From Tubulanus polymorphus (lineage: Eukaryota > Nemertea > Palaeonemertea > Tubulaniformes > Tubulanidae): 64,000 nt of DNA. Where the stretch lies: the NCBI RefSeq assembly GCF_964204645.1, contig NC_134030.1, positions 10,166,278 through 10,230,277 on the forward strand, in the 5' to 3' direction. This document shows, one piece after another, positions 32,681 through 43,972 of this stretch. Under the pieces are notes generated by a model. It ran no database searches. It worked only from the letters and a program-made list of their open reading frames with translations, and had not been told where the DNA came from. Made by a program: the position numbers and the translations under genes. Position 1 is the stretch's first letter, and each line of letters begins with the position of its first letter.

Positions 32681-34860
32681 AAAGGAGATTTCACCACAGG
32701 TTCATTTGCGCGTAATGATGGTCGCTGCCGGTCGTGTTCGTTCGGTCAATATCCAATCCCATGCACCTTCCACTGAATGATTATGTTAATGATATAGTTG
32801 TCAGTGTAATTTTGACTGGACCCAAGAGATGGAGAAAGGGTCTGCACGCCAGCCTTCCCCTTCCCGAAGAAGTCAAGACAGAAATCGTTCGAACCTGCAT
32901 GGTTGACACTGATCTTCTCGGAAATTTTTATCATTTCGGATGTACACGTGTTTCTTTAAAAATATCTAAAACTGAAGTAGTTCTCCCACCTTAGACGCAG
33001 CTGTTCTTTCCGAGGAGGCATATTCTTTTCTTCTAGACCCCGCCTTTCCTAGATCCGCCCATGCCGTTCCCGCGGTTGGATTTTGGGGTAGTCTCGGGGT
33101 CCGAACCCTTGCCTTTCCACTGAGGCTGTCCTTTTCGCCAAGATAGAGATAGCGAAAAACCTGCAAATCTGACACTTTCGAAATTTGCATATATATTCTA
33201 GGACGTATTTCTTCAAAAATATCTAAAACCAAGGATGCCGCTAGTATCCTTCGACATGGCATCTTCACCCGTTAAGGGATTCGAACCCACTAAGCTAAAG
33301 CCGTTCCCCGAACCCCTTGACCTCACGAGTCGTTGGAGTCGTCACTAGCCGACCAGAATCCGGTCGTACCAATCACAGCGCTTGTTACAAACGACATTAG
33401 GCCTCTGTTGGTTTTCCCGTTAAATGAACCAACCAGCGAAAGTTTTACCGAACAAGGAAGTATTTCGCAAATCTATAGATGACGTCATGCGCAACAGCGC
33501 CAGGATGTTGACATGGCTGCTTTACCTTTTCTTTTCTTCTGAACCCGGGCCCTTCGATTTTCCTAGATCCTAGATCCACCCCATGCTCCGTTCCTTTCTC
33601 AGATCAGAAATCGGGCGTAAGGCGGGTGTGGCGGTTTATCAAGGGCTGGCTGCTTTCGACTATATACATGGTTGTTTTGTATAATATTTTGTTCAGTATC
33701 GAAATGATTATAGAACAAGTTTTCGATGAAATTGGGTGTTGAATATCACTCCCGTGAAATGTTTTCGACCTCGCATTGACCGCCGCCGCCAATTACGAAC
33801 CAGCTTTGCTACGTGCCTTTGCAAAACTCGAAACACTAAATGTTTGTAGGTTGATGACATATACGAACGCATTTTCCCTTTTCGTCGAAAGAATATACTA
33901 TCCGCGTTGTCTGCGGAGGCACTCAAGTGCTACGCCCACAAAACGTGAAGGAGTAAACTGGCCAGTTTACGCTCGTTGAATAGAACGATTCGTCGCTTTT
34001 CATTCCCCTTGTCAACCGTCTCCAAAATGAAGACTCTTGTTGTTCGATTTGAAATGAATTTAATCGCTAGGTAGCTGCCCACTTTCGTATAAGATGTGGG
34101 TTGAATTTAACTTCGGGGAGTCAAAACTAGATCATTTTTTGAATCATAAATCCTGAGTCAAATACCGCGTTTATGCTATAAATTTCGTGCGAGTGTATGC
34201 ATAATTTAATGAGCATCGTGTGCAAGTATGCACCGGGGTCCGAAATCTGATACACTCATCATTAGACAATCGACATCTGTCGCGTCGCTGTTATGAATAT
34301 GGATACCGTGTATCGGGCATTTGTGTATCTCTGCTATTACGTCGTCGAGATATGACTCCCCTTTAGCCAGCTGCTACCCGGGGACCGCGGACTGACGGTG
34401 TTACGTCGCGCGGTGCCTACACCAAATTCGAACTATCTGCGTATTCGAAAATAAGTGAATTAGTAAAGAAGAAATGCAGAAAGGAAAACCCTAGCATCTA
34501 TATCGTAGTTGCAGGTACAAGCGTATATAGAACCTGAGACCGACCCCACACGAATTCAGGGGCCGTTTTTTCCATAGAACTATAAGCGAAAGGGAAGGCC
34601 GACTCCCCTAAAATCCGCTAGGCACCGCTAGTAATCTTGTGTTTTGTTCAGCGCCCTCGCCGGTGGCGATTTAGCGTTTTTCGTTGATTTCTTTAAGTCT
34701 TAATACCAAATCTTGAAAAACGGTAATGTTCAATGCTCTCAGAGATTAAAATAATCGAAAATATTTCCGAGAACCTATCGTTAATAGCCACCGGTGATAA
34801 ACAAAAGCAAATGTATAGTGACGTCACGGAGTTGGCCTTCCCTTTCGCTTATAGTTCTAT
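32681..34860. other. Non-coding, repeat-containing stretch
   Basis: No supported gene. About 32990-33290 includes TTTCCTAGATCCGCCC and AAGATAGAGATAGCGAAAA, echoed at 33555-33590 and 45245-45455, and ends in GGGATTCGAACCCAC (a B-box-like site on the minus strand). Several CG-rich blocks follow without coding structure. Confidence 0.4.
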
Positions 34861-35270
34861 GATTTTACGGATTGATATTACCTTTAACCCGGGGATTAAT
34901 TACAGCTTTTAGATTCGCTGCTCCTGAACTTTCGAATGTTCTGCCTAGTTATATTGGATCGAGTCATACAGTCGAAACTTTTAAATCAAACTTGAAAACA
35001 ACTCTTTTTAAACGAACCTATTTGTCTTAATGTTTTTTAACGAATCGACAATTCTAATAATAAATCTCAGTATTATGTATTTCACCGAGAATTGCATTTT
35101 CAATTTTCTATTTTCTGATCTTATGTAAAGTGCAAAGGTTACTATGTGGATAATGCGCTATATCAAGAAAATAGATTATCATTACTATCGTGTTACTATT
35201 ATCAATTCATTTTCAATTTAGTTAAGTTAGCCCCCGGGTTAAAAGTAATACCGGTCTATAAAACCGGGCC
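34861..35270. mobile_element. MITE, 'TTTTACGGA' family, copy 2, split by a LINE fragment
   Basis: The left arm (GATTTTACGGATTGATATTA, CTTTAACCCGGGGATTAA) ends near 34903 and the right arm (GTTAGCCCCCGGGTT, TAATACCGGT, AAAACCGGGCC) begins near 35215. Compared with copy 1, about 310 bp is inserted between the arms. Confidence 0.75.
34904..35210 (+). mobile_element. L2/CR1-type LINE 3' terminal fragment nested in a MITE
   Basis: The plus frame encodes FAAPELSNVLPSYIG then TFKSNLKTTLFK before a stop at 35027-35029. This is the C-terminal pattern (A-P-x-L-W-N-x-L-P, then F-K-x-x-L-K-x-x-L-F) of L2/CR1-like reverse transcriptases. The 3' UTR ends with TGTAAAGTGCAAAGG and AATGCGCTATAT, like the conserved L2 3' hairpin. 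Severely 5'-truncated, as usual for LINE insertions. Confidence 0.75.
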
Positions 35271-35840
35271 CCGAATCACGGACGTAATGAAATCTACGCG
35301 ATTCAATTCTTGAAGAATTAGATCCAATTTATCGATATACATAATGTTTTTCTTTTTCACTAAGTTCGAATTGTATCAGGATATCTTTTTTTTCTGCCGA
35401 TGTATATCAGAAAGTGACTTGTGTGGGACATGTCGTTCAATGTGGATAGGCCTTCCTCGCGATGAAGTCTTATGTCGATATAGTATCAACGATCAAACAC
35501 GCCATATTTACTCGAACCCTCCCGCAATATATCGGTTACTCACACAAAACCTATATTTCCACTTTTTATTGCATTTTTATCAAATGAATTGAACTTTTGA
35601 AAATGCGCGCCCTGTTTACTTCAGACGAACATTATTATTAACAGGTCGGCTCGTAAAAATTGAAAATCGAAAATACCTTTCGGGGGAAACTTGTATATAA
35701 CGTATAACTTGAATTATATATTACATATGAGTTTTATTGAACCTGTGTTATGCATACGTATGTACCATGCCCTGTTATTACGGTGTGCATATAACGCCAC
35801 GTATACGTTATCATTGTAGTAATGCAGTATTGTTTTGACA
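35271..35840. other. Non-coding stretch
   Basis: Nothing recognised apart from chance frames; the 82-codon frame at 35344 has no motif. Confidence 0.4.
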
Positions 35841-35995
35841 CCAGGGGTCAGTTGCATAGTCATGGCTTAGACTTAAGACCAATCTAAGACCAACCTAGTT
35901 CTATAGCCAAATCTAACGACTTAAGACCAGTCTTAAGTCCAGATTTAAGACCACTTTTGGACTTAAGGCCACGACTGTGCAACTGGCCCCTGGGG
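35841..35995. mobile_element. MITE, 'CAGTTGCA...CTTAAGAC' family, copy 2
   Basis: CCAGGGGTCAGTTGCATAGTC at the left is inverse to GACTGTGCAACTGGCCCCTGG at the right; the interior is built of ACTTAAGACCA/TGGTCTTAAGT strings. About 155 bp. Confidence 0.85.
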
Positions 35996-36284
35996 CACAC
36001 CTAAGGAGAGGGTGCCCCTAAAAACGTCAAGTTGCCCTCCAATCTTACGGTAAAGAGAAAAGTTATCAACCCAGAAGGTTTGGATTCATAAACTTCTTCT
36101 TTGTATTTGCAAATATATAGAATAAATAAATATATAGATCTGGCCCAGAATATCGACTATATATTTCTACGGTTGAATTGTTTATTTACTTATTCATTTG
36201 TGGCGATTGCAATCGAATTATTACTGTGAAATTTGCACACAAAAAGCCAGGACTTATTCATCATTTCGTGTAGACACAATATAT

Positions 36285-36405
36285 AGAGAATCCCACACTG
36301 ATAAAAACGAGAAAGATGAAGTCCGAAAAAAGTTTCCTTCAAGCTAATAATTTATTGATTCGACGTTTCGACTAATAATCGTTATCAGGAATCTGAATAA
36401 TACAC
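36285..36405 (-). repeat. Single copy of the hammerhead-like element, variant core
   Basis: The minus strand reads CTGATAA (36382-36388), a short self-complementary CGA...TCG segment, then GAAA (36366-36369) and CGTCG. The flank contains GGGATTCTC as in the other copies. The CTGATGA box is mutated to CTGATAA, so this copy would not be expected to cleave. Confidence 0.35.
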
Positions 36406-36429
36406 GATAGGTAACAAATACACGCATCT

Positions 36430-36650
36430 CTGAGACTCAATTTTCCGGTTAAGCCGCCGGTCACTGGTCTTCTTAAACCAGGGTTTATGGGTTCAAACCC
36501 TGGTGGCGACAGAGTTTCTTGGTCAAAGGTTCTTCTCTGGTCTCTCCCCCTCCCCATTGGGTAAAAGAAACATCGAACCCACTTATAATGCCCTGCGTGA
36601 TGCTCAGTGGGTTGATGGAACTAAAAAAAAAATGAAAAATGGAAAAAAAT
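36430..36650 (+). repeat. tRNA-derived SINE with A-rich tail
   Basis: GGTTAAGCCGCCGGTCACTG is followed by the B-box GGGTTCAAACCCTGG about 40 bp on, giving a tRNA-like head. A unique body and an A-rich tail (AACTAAAAAAAAAATG) follow near 36620-36635. No cloverleaf good enough for a functional tRNA gene. Confidence 0.6.
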
Positions 36651-36767
36651 AAGAAGATTTTCCGAGAGAATGTACGTTAAATTTGCATCATATTTCGATG
36701 TTGTCCGTTTTATCGAAAAGCTCAACTTCAATGGGAAGGCATAGACCCCAGATGCATCCCTGACAAA

Positions 36768-37015
36768 GAAATCTTCGAGTGGTTAGAGCGTACGACTCTG
36801 GGAAGCCAGGTCGTGGGTTCGAACCCGCACATTAGCGTAGTGTCCTCGGGCAAGACACTTATCATCATCGCCTCTCTTCACCCAGGAGTTAATTGGTACC
36901 TGGCCTGAAAGATGACTCTTGTGCACCAGTTATTGCTCGGATGCTTCTTCTCCCCGGGGATGACTGTTACACGTAATAGAGTTAGAGTTATAGGCTTTTG
37001 GGGGGGGGGGGGTAA
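36768..37015 (+). repeat. tRNA-derived SINE with conserved central domain
   Basis: The head carries an A-box-like GTGGTTAGAGCG and a B-box GGTCGTGGGTTCGAACCC. It is followed by GTGTCCTCGGGCAAGACACT and CTCTTCACCCAGGAGTTAAT, GGTACCTGGC, the conserved central domain known from several marine invertebrate and fish SINEs (V/Nin-type). It ends near a run of ten G. The 3' tail lies just downstream of a LINE 3' end in the opposite orientation. Confidence 0.8.
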
Positions 37016-37508
37016 TAATACCAAATTCGGAGCACATTTGAACTGACTCTTAAGGATACCTGCGCTATAATAATAATAATAATATAATATCTTTATTGTC
37101 CTTTGAGTAATATAAAATACAAGTCAGGTTTTTTTTTTTTACAATAAAGATGAGAAAAGGGTAAAATACAAAATTTACAGGAAATCATACTAAAAACGCA
37201 GTTGAAAAATATGAATAAACATTTTTTTTTAAATAATAATAACAGTGATCGATTATTTACATACGTTGTTCAAATCCCAATGCGGTGAACTTTCCGAGAG
37301 CTTTGGTTAGTTTAGGGGAACACATGATAATTTTGAATTTTTCAGAATTGATCTCATTTTCATGAAGAGGATAATATTTTTCAAATTCCATCAAAAGGTC
37401 TTTCCTGAGCTCCTGTAACTTTGTACATTCAAGTAGAAAATGTAGCTCATCTTCTATTACATTGCAACTTGTGCAAAGTCTTTGTTCTTTTGGTGTACTG
37501 GTATACCT

Positions 37509-39287
37509 TCATGTTTCAATGGCTAACTTGTGTGCGCTAATTCTTAATTTTGAGATAGCTCTTTTATTTGATTTAGGTATATCCGAAAGTAAGTAGTATT
37601 CCAAAGTAAAGTCAAATTTATATTGATTGTATAGGTTCAATTTGGTGTATGAATGTAATTTAGATTTCCAAAATAGTTTGTAGCGTTCCTGGAGTATATG
37701 CTTGAAGTTTCTGATGTCAGTAAATGAGATGAATCCACCTTTGTCTAGTAAATCCTCACAGTTAGTTAATGTCATGATACATTTCAGGAAGGTATTCCAG
37801 TCACTATTTACATCTAAGTCCATTAGCACAACATTTACCATACTATTTACAGAGCCAACCAAGTGCTTATAATATTTGACAATATGTACAAATGCATTAA
37901 TATACAAAGGTAGTCTACCCAACTCGCCCAGAACCGCTAAGTTGGTAGCTTTTTTATTGACCATCAAAATATATTTACAGAATCTAACCATTAGTTTGTT
38001 TAGGTCGTCTTTTTCGAATGATTCTTCTAGGTAAAAAGGTTTTTTGTCCATATTCTTATGGATTCGTTTTGCTAAGTTTCTCTTAGGTAACCATATTTCG
38101 CATTCATATAGGAGTATAGGGGTTACTAGAGTGTCAAATAATTGGAGCGATATATCAGGGGGGCAATTTTGGCTACCTATTAACCTCTGTACTGCAAACA
38201 TAGCCCTACTCGCTGACTTGAATAGTTCCTCTCTAGCCCTTTGGAAACTACCTGTTGAACAAAACATCAAACCAAGATATTTATACGTTTTTACAATATC
38301 AACTTCTTGATTGCCTAGGTAAAATTTAGAATGAATCGGTATTTGTCCTTTCTTGTTGAAAATCATGCATTTGCTCTTTTCAGTGTTAATTTCTAATTTC
38401 CATGTTTCACAGTATTTTGACAGTTTATCGAGACATTTCTGGAGACCCCTTTCCGAATTAGACACGAGTACCAAATTGTCAGCGTACAACAAACAATTTA
38501 CAAGTAATTTCCCAATGGTGGTTGGATCACATTCTTCATCAAAAATCGATACAATATCATTCACATAAAGGTTAAAAAGCATGGGGCTCAACACGTTCCC
38601 CTGCTGTACTCCAATGCAAGACTCAAATTTATCAGATGTAGAAAATGGTCCTAGTTTTAGACGGCATGTCATGTTTTCATACATACTTTTAATTATTTTA
38701 TTGAAGTGACTTCCAATTTCTGATTTTCTTAGTTTATGTATGAGACCTTGATGCCATACAGAGTCAAATGCCTTCCTGAGATCTATGAAGCAACAATACA
38801 ATTTACCCGAGGTGGACAATTTGGAATCTACGAGTTTTTTTAAAGTTAATATGTGGTCTGTAGTTCTACTTTTTGGCATAAAACCAATCTGGTTGGGGGT
38901 TATTAGGTTTTTATTTATAAGGTAATTACTAAGTCTGTTATTGAGAACCTGGCAAAAAGCTTTACCCAAACAGCTACCCAGTGTGATTCCTCTATAATTA
39001 TCTGGCAGCGTTCTGTCGCCTTTTTTTAGCAGAGGTACAATAAGACCTTCGGACCAAGATGTCGGGAATATACCGTTTGAGTAAACGAAATTGAACAATT
39101 TGGCAAGTGGTTTGATAATGTAGTCTTTGCCATATTTAAGTAGCTCGTTAGTTATTCCATCAAGACCTGGGGATCTACTGTTTTTAAGTTTAGACAGAAC
39201 ATTGGATATTTCTTCTTCAGTAATCCGGTAGTCTAATTCTGTAAAAACATTGTCGGCTTCAGGTAAGTTGTCTTCGACAACAAATTT
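37509..39287 (-). pseudogene. LINE reverse transcriptase region (interrupted)
   Basis: Open from the frameshift near 39287 to a stop at 37509. Reverse transcriptase blocks in order: SRSPGLDGITNELLKYG, VPLLKKGDR with NYRGITL, FIDLRKAFDSV, GVQQGNVLSPMLFNLYVND, LLYADNLVLVS and KYLGLMF. The usual YADD box is YADN, so the second catalytic aspartate is lost. Downstream of the stop the same frame continues about 80 codons with Cys-x2-Cys-x7-His-x4-Cys, a zinc-binding pattern common at LINE C-termini. Confidence 0.9.
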
Positions 39288-40413
39288 TGGCAGCGTTCAG
39301 CGACTTAAAGTGGTTGATAAATTCCGTAGAATTAGGGGTATAATTGTCATTGACTGGTTTTTCACCATCCTTGTTTAGATTTTTGATAATTTTCCAAAAC
39401 TCCCTGGGTCTACATTTTAGGGAAGTTAATTTTGACAGCTCAGATTGTCTGAATATTGCACGTTTTGTCCTAAGAGTTTTCTTATATCGTTTTTTTAAAA
39501 TGAAATATTTCTGCCTATTCTCCCCATCTGTTTCATAACGTAATTTTCTGCCTGTTAACTGTAAGTTCTTTTTCAACGACATACATTCCTTATCAAACCA
39601 ACTCTTCTTATCGGTATTCTTCTGCACCTTAGGATTCTGAACCTTTGTTTTGACATTGGTATTCAATATGGATACAAAATTATTCACTATTTCATTTAAC
39701 GTTTCGATATTTACACCTTCAGTAGTCCATATTTCACCCTCAAGAAATTGATCTAATTTACACAATATTTCCGGATTAGAAAGGTAAGAGTTGACCTCTT
39801 CTACATCTTTGAGTTTAGAAAATTGCATGTTATAAAAATTAGACTGACCAACCGAGGAATTCTTGGGTCTAGGAGGTACATCTCTTTTGTATTCAAAGCC
39901 GAGTGAAATAGCGCTATGATCAGATAGTTCGGTCAAATGGTGCACATAGAAATATTTAATGCGTGGATATAGGCTTTCATTGGCTATAGCTAAGTCAACC
40001 ACACTACTGCCGTTCCATTGATGGCATTTATATTCCCCAAAACTGTCACCAGGACAACGACCATTTAAAATACATAGATTATTGCCTTTACACAAATTGA
40101 TAATGTTTCTTCCCATTTTATTAGTAGTGCAATCCTTATTTCTCCGTGGGGAGATATTCTGGATTGACAAATTCATTTCTGATATTCCTGGCAGATACTT
40201 TCTATCATTTTCATCAATATTGGTACATTCATTTTTCAATCCTGTTCTTGCGTTCAGGTCACCTATAAGCAACACTTCCCCCAAGCTTGAGTACTTTACA
40301 CATCCACGCTCCAATATCCCAAAGTTTTCCTCTGAGTTTTTTACACCAAATATGAATGATGCCATTGACACTATTATTATCACTCTTCCAAGCTGACGAG
40401 GAAGCATATACAT
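39259..40413 (-). pseudogene. LINE endonuclease and linker region (truncated)
   Basis: 384-codon frame. LLIGDLNARTG and SDHSAISLGF are the GDxN and SDH signature boxes of APE-type endonucleases, which nick target DNA to prime reverse transcription. The N-terminal third of the nuclease, with its first catalytic Asn and Glu boxes, is missing. The remainder is a basic linker (about 200-384). The frame runs out at 39259 because of the frameshift near 39287; the adjacent frame then continues into the polymerase. Confidence 0.85.
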
Positions 40414-40440
40414 TTTCCACTCCTTATTCGTGATAGGTTT

Positions 40441-41257
40441 GTGTACGATTTCTTTAAATACCTCTTACATCTGCAATACATTCATCGGTATTTTTACTGA
40501 ATTTTACTGAATGAATAACATCCGTGTTTGACAAATCGTGTTTATACATACGCCATAATTAAAAATCATCTCGTATTCATTTAACCATGGACTCTTAAAT
40601 TCGTTTTAGAGTCCATGATTTAACTGATAATTATAGAATTCGCGAACAGGTTGTAGACTATTCTTATAGTGCGCAATAGACAGTGCCCGCGGGGGCTATA
40701 TTCGTGCATTTTAAATTCACTAGAGAAAAAAATAGACTCCTTTCATCGCAACACTTAAGAAAGCCATAATAAATTCATGTCCCCGTATATCTGAGAGAGA
40801 CCATTGTCTACGTTCCTCTCAGCGCAGTTTTTCTTAAATAATTGACATGATTTTCCGCTTGTCGTGTGTTGACAGACCTGAACCTCGTGATTATTCACCT
40901 GCGCTATAGAACCTATAGCAATCGGGACTTGCCGGATAAAAAAATGTGTGCATCAGAAGTAAATACTAATTGAGCATTAGTTAGTCAATTCTAATTTACT
41001 TTTTCGTCATTGGCGCTAATCGTTGATATCCCGTCGGATATCTCCGCGTCGAAGGTAGCGTTGCGTAAGCGTTGTTGTAAATATGAAAGGTCTGTCTCGA
41101 TCACCACTTAGATCGCATACGCGCTTATGTCTGACTATATACCTTTTGTTCTTTTTCCTTTTTCGCTTTCTGTGAATATTGTACTTCACTTGCTCATGTT
41201 CATTATACTACGGATCAATAAATAATATCGTATTTCGCATTTTGTTTCGTATTGCAG
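40441..41257. other. Non-coding stretch upstream of the PRR15-like gene
   Basis: No gene seen. It should contain the promoter and the 5' UTR intron of the following gene; the intron acceptor TTTCGTATTGCAG ends at 41257. ACTCTTAAATTCGTTTTAGAGT near 40588 is a short palindrome. Confidence 0.45.
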
Positions 41258-41390
41258 AATGATACGCTACGCGTGATGGCTCACGAATTCTGAGGTGAAA
41301 GAAACCAGCAATTGTATATACGCATTTCTGCGGAATCATATCGAAGAGTTACGCACATCACAATTTTGGATAATTCTGTATCATATAAAC

Positions 41391-41861
41391 ATGTCGATTT
41401 TCAAGAAATCGTTTTGGAAGAAACGCCGCGACGAGGAAGAAGGACCAAACGACGGACTAAACCGACGAGGCAGTGGTCAGAACGAATCCGGTATGGAAAG
41501 CCCGGCGGACGAGAAACGCCGTTTGCGACATTCGCTATCGGTGTCAAGGTCGGGCAGATTCAAGCAGAAAGAGAAAAAACGGACCGGATTTCTGGATCAG
41601 CCGGAACTGTTCTCCAGTCCGGATAATCAGTGTAAAACGTCTGCGGACGATGTGAGTAATAGCTCACCCGATAGTCCATCTTTATCGCGAGAGACAGACT
41701 CGAACATGAACGTGTCTCCGGGCGGATCTCTGCGAACGCCGAGTGGCGCCGATTCGTGTCACAAAGCCGAACAGAACATCTCGTCGAAACTGTCTCAAAG
41801 CCATAAACATAACGATCCGACAAACGGTCGGAAAAATTCAGCGCAGACTGCCATAGTCTGA
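41391..41861 (+). CDS. PRR15-like (proline-rich protein 15 family) small basic protein
   Basis: 156 residues, starting at the ATG after a 5' UTR acceptor at 41257. The family core is at about 45-74: RLRHSLSVSRSGRFKQKEKK followed by FLDQPELF, matching the SRSGRFKxK...L-P-E signature of PRR15/PRR15L. The N-terminus SIFKKSFWKKRR is basic with aromatics, as in the family. The rest is Ser/Asn-rich and probably disordered. It has no signal peptide or membrane segment. PRR15 proteins are small intracellular proteins of poorly known role linked to differentiating epithelia. An upstream in-frame ATG at 41295 is less likely because it gives a non-conserved leader. AATAAA signals at about 42327 and 42593 fit a 3' UTR of 0.5-0.7 kb. 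The gene is far from its neighbours and shows no functional link to them. Confidence 0.7.
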   Translation: MSIFKKSFWKKRRDEEEGPNDGLNRRGSGQNESGMESPADEKRRLRHSLSVSRSGRFKQKEKKRTGFLDQPELFSSPDNQCKTSADDVSNSSPDSPSLSRETDSNMNVSPGGSLRTPSGADSCHKAEQNISSKLSQSHKHNDPTNGRKNSAQTAIV

Positions 41862-42599
41862 AGAATCTTCAGCTTACGTTTTAGATATTATTGTAGTGTG
41901 ACAAATTAATCACTAGATATAATGCGATGACAGTGATAACACAAATAGTGTGATAAACGAAGGTGATATAGGATTGAACGATGAACGAGTAAACATGACA
42001 CTTGTACTCAATTCATCAAACCAGTGATTAAAAACTTCAGTTTTATGGTTAACGAACGCGTTTAGGTTATGAGTGGCTAAATCTTTTATATGCCCACTTG
42101 ATCTCATAGTTGGAGTGTACGTGAAATAGTGTATAAATAATGATCATGTAAAAAGTACTTCGAAGCTAAAAGTTTAGAGTTTAGTGTGTCAGATCTTAAG
42201 TGTCAACTGCTGATGTCCACAATTTGTGAAATACAAAGAAAACATCTTCTTTAAGGCGAAAAAGATACCTTGTTTTTCATGGCCGACAGGGCCACTATCC
42301 TATAGCTAAAGTATAGTATTAAGGTTGAATAAACCTTAATTTTAATTTGAATACATCGATTTCGGATTGAATTGAATGGAATTGAGTCTAGCCCCGATAT
42401 TGGTGACGTAGTGCACATACATTTACACGATGTACTAATTTATTGTTAAAATTGTATGAAAATTCTTTAGATAGGAGGTAAATAGTCATAAAATCTGATT
42501 TATTACAATGTAAATTTTCACAATCATGGTAATCGTTATTTTGAAAGCTAATATATTGATGAGGTATTGCATATCGCCTAACGCACTACCCCTGAAATA

Positions 42600-43386
42600 A
42601 AGCATAGGTAGGTAGTTATTGATTTAATGTTTGTGTGACGGATTTTGGGGCGTCAAAAGTATATGAAAATCGGTCGGGTCATTGCTTATATCTTGGTATC
42701 TATTTTCCAGATAGAACTCAGATATATTTTATATGACGGATCAATTATTTGATAATTGTCCATTTTTGTTATCTGAAAAGAATAAACAATCGGGTGGTTG
42801 GATGATGTCGAATTTCAGAATCATGAGAAACAAGGTATCTATTTTCACGAGCCTTAAGCTTATTCTCAAAGAAAATGAAATTAAATCGTTGGTTCTTCAA
42901 GCGCGCAGTGCTGGCAAAATGTAAATGGGATGCTTCTATGGAAATGGCTTATTCTAAGGCATATCGGTGGTATACATGTTTGGTCATAAGATATGTACAT
43001 AGATTCGCGATGCATCTTCAACCAAATGTAACGCGTAGCGTTTGAAATGACAGAGCCAAGAGCTTTCAAAATAAGGAATACTCGCTTCTTGGTTTTACTG
43101 GCGCATACGGTGTACAAAAGAATTACCACAAGCTTCGACAACTAGTTTTAGTGACAAAAAATTAGCATAATTGTCATCATTGTGTATGTTTTATATTTTT
43201 CGAATACATTTTCGAAACACATCGCAAAACGAGAACAGGAAATTCATTTAATACTCGTACAATAACCGGGTGCTGTAACCGAGCTTTACAAAATTATTCG
43301 TTCTTTACAAACTTAAGTAGGCCACGCCCGTTGAAAATGAATTTGTTTCAATTTTATGATTTCTTTTATCTTTTTTTATATCTCAA
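42600..43386. other. Non-coding stretch
   Basis: Nothing recognised; only short chance frames. Confidence 0.45.
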
Positions 43387-43580
<194 letters not shown>

Positions 43581-43943
43581 CTCGTTATTTGGCCTTTTTA
43601 TTCCCATGACTGTTCGATGCTTAATGGCCCGATTAAAGTTCAATCAAAACGTTTTACTTCATTGTCCAACGCACTTTTTATATTCTCTCAAAAACTGTAC
43701 CGATCAGATATATAGGCTTATATAGACATCTGTCTGAGTGTGGGAACTGGTTTAGATATCACGGACCCCGTCACGCGCTGTCGCGTATGGGGAAATGGAA
43801 AAGATAAGACTAGCCAACTACGTAAGACAAAATATCGAAAATCCGACAATCGATCATCAACGCTAGGCATATAAATAAATCATGTACAATTTTGTCGTTT
43901 CGGGCTATCTATGTAACTAAATGATTCTCGCAAATATGTTTAA

Positions 43944-43972
43944 CTACTGCTGCTACTGCTGCTACTGCTGTT
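43944..43972. repeat. Short CTGCTA/CTG microsatellite
   Basis: CTACTGCTG units repeated about three times. Confidence 0.85.

Larger units (their letters stand above)
37069..40440 (-). mobile_element. 5'-truncated, inactivated LINE (APE endonuclease plus reverse transcriptase)
   Basis: On the minus strand an AP-endonuclease-like region is followed by a reverse transcriptase and a C-terminal Cys/His motif. The element ends with AATAAAG (rc of about 37090-37096) and a (TTA)n-type tail near 37069-37085. The 5' end is lost inside the endonuclease domain at about 40440. It is a non-LTR retrotransposon of the large APE-bearing group (Jockey/L2/CR1-like; clade not resolved). Visible damage: a frameshift at the A run 39285-39288, a stop at 37509-37511 before the C-terminal zinc-binding segment, and a changed catalytic box. 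Confidence 0.9.

Noticed and set aside
36768-36840. Functional tRNA gene
   Set aside because: A- and B-box are present, but the cloverleaf is poor and the sequence continues into a conserved SINE body.
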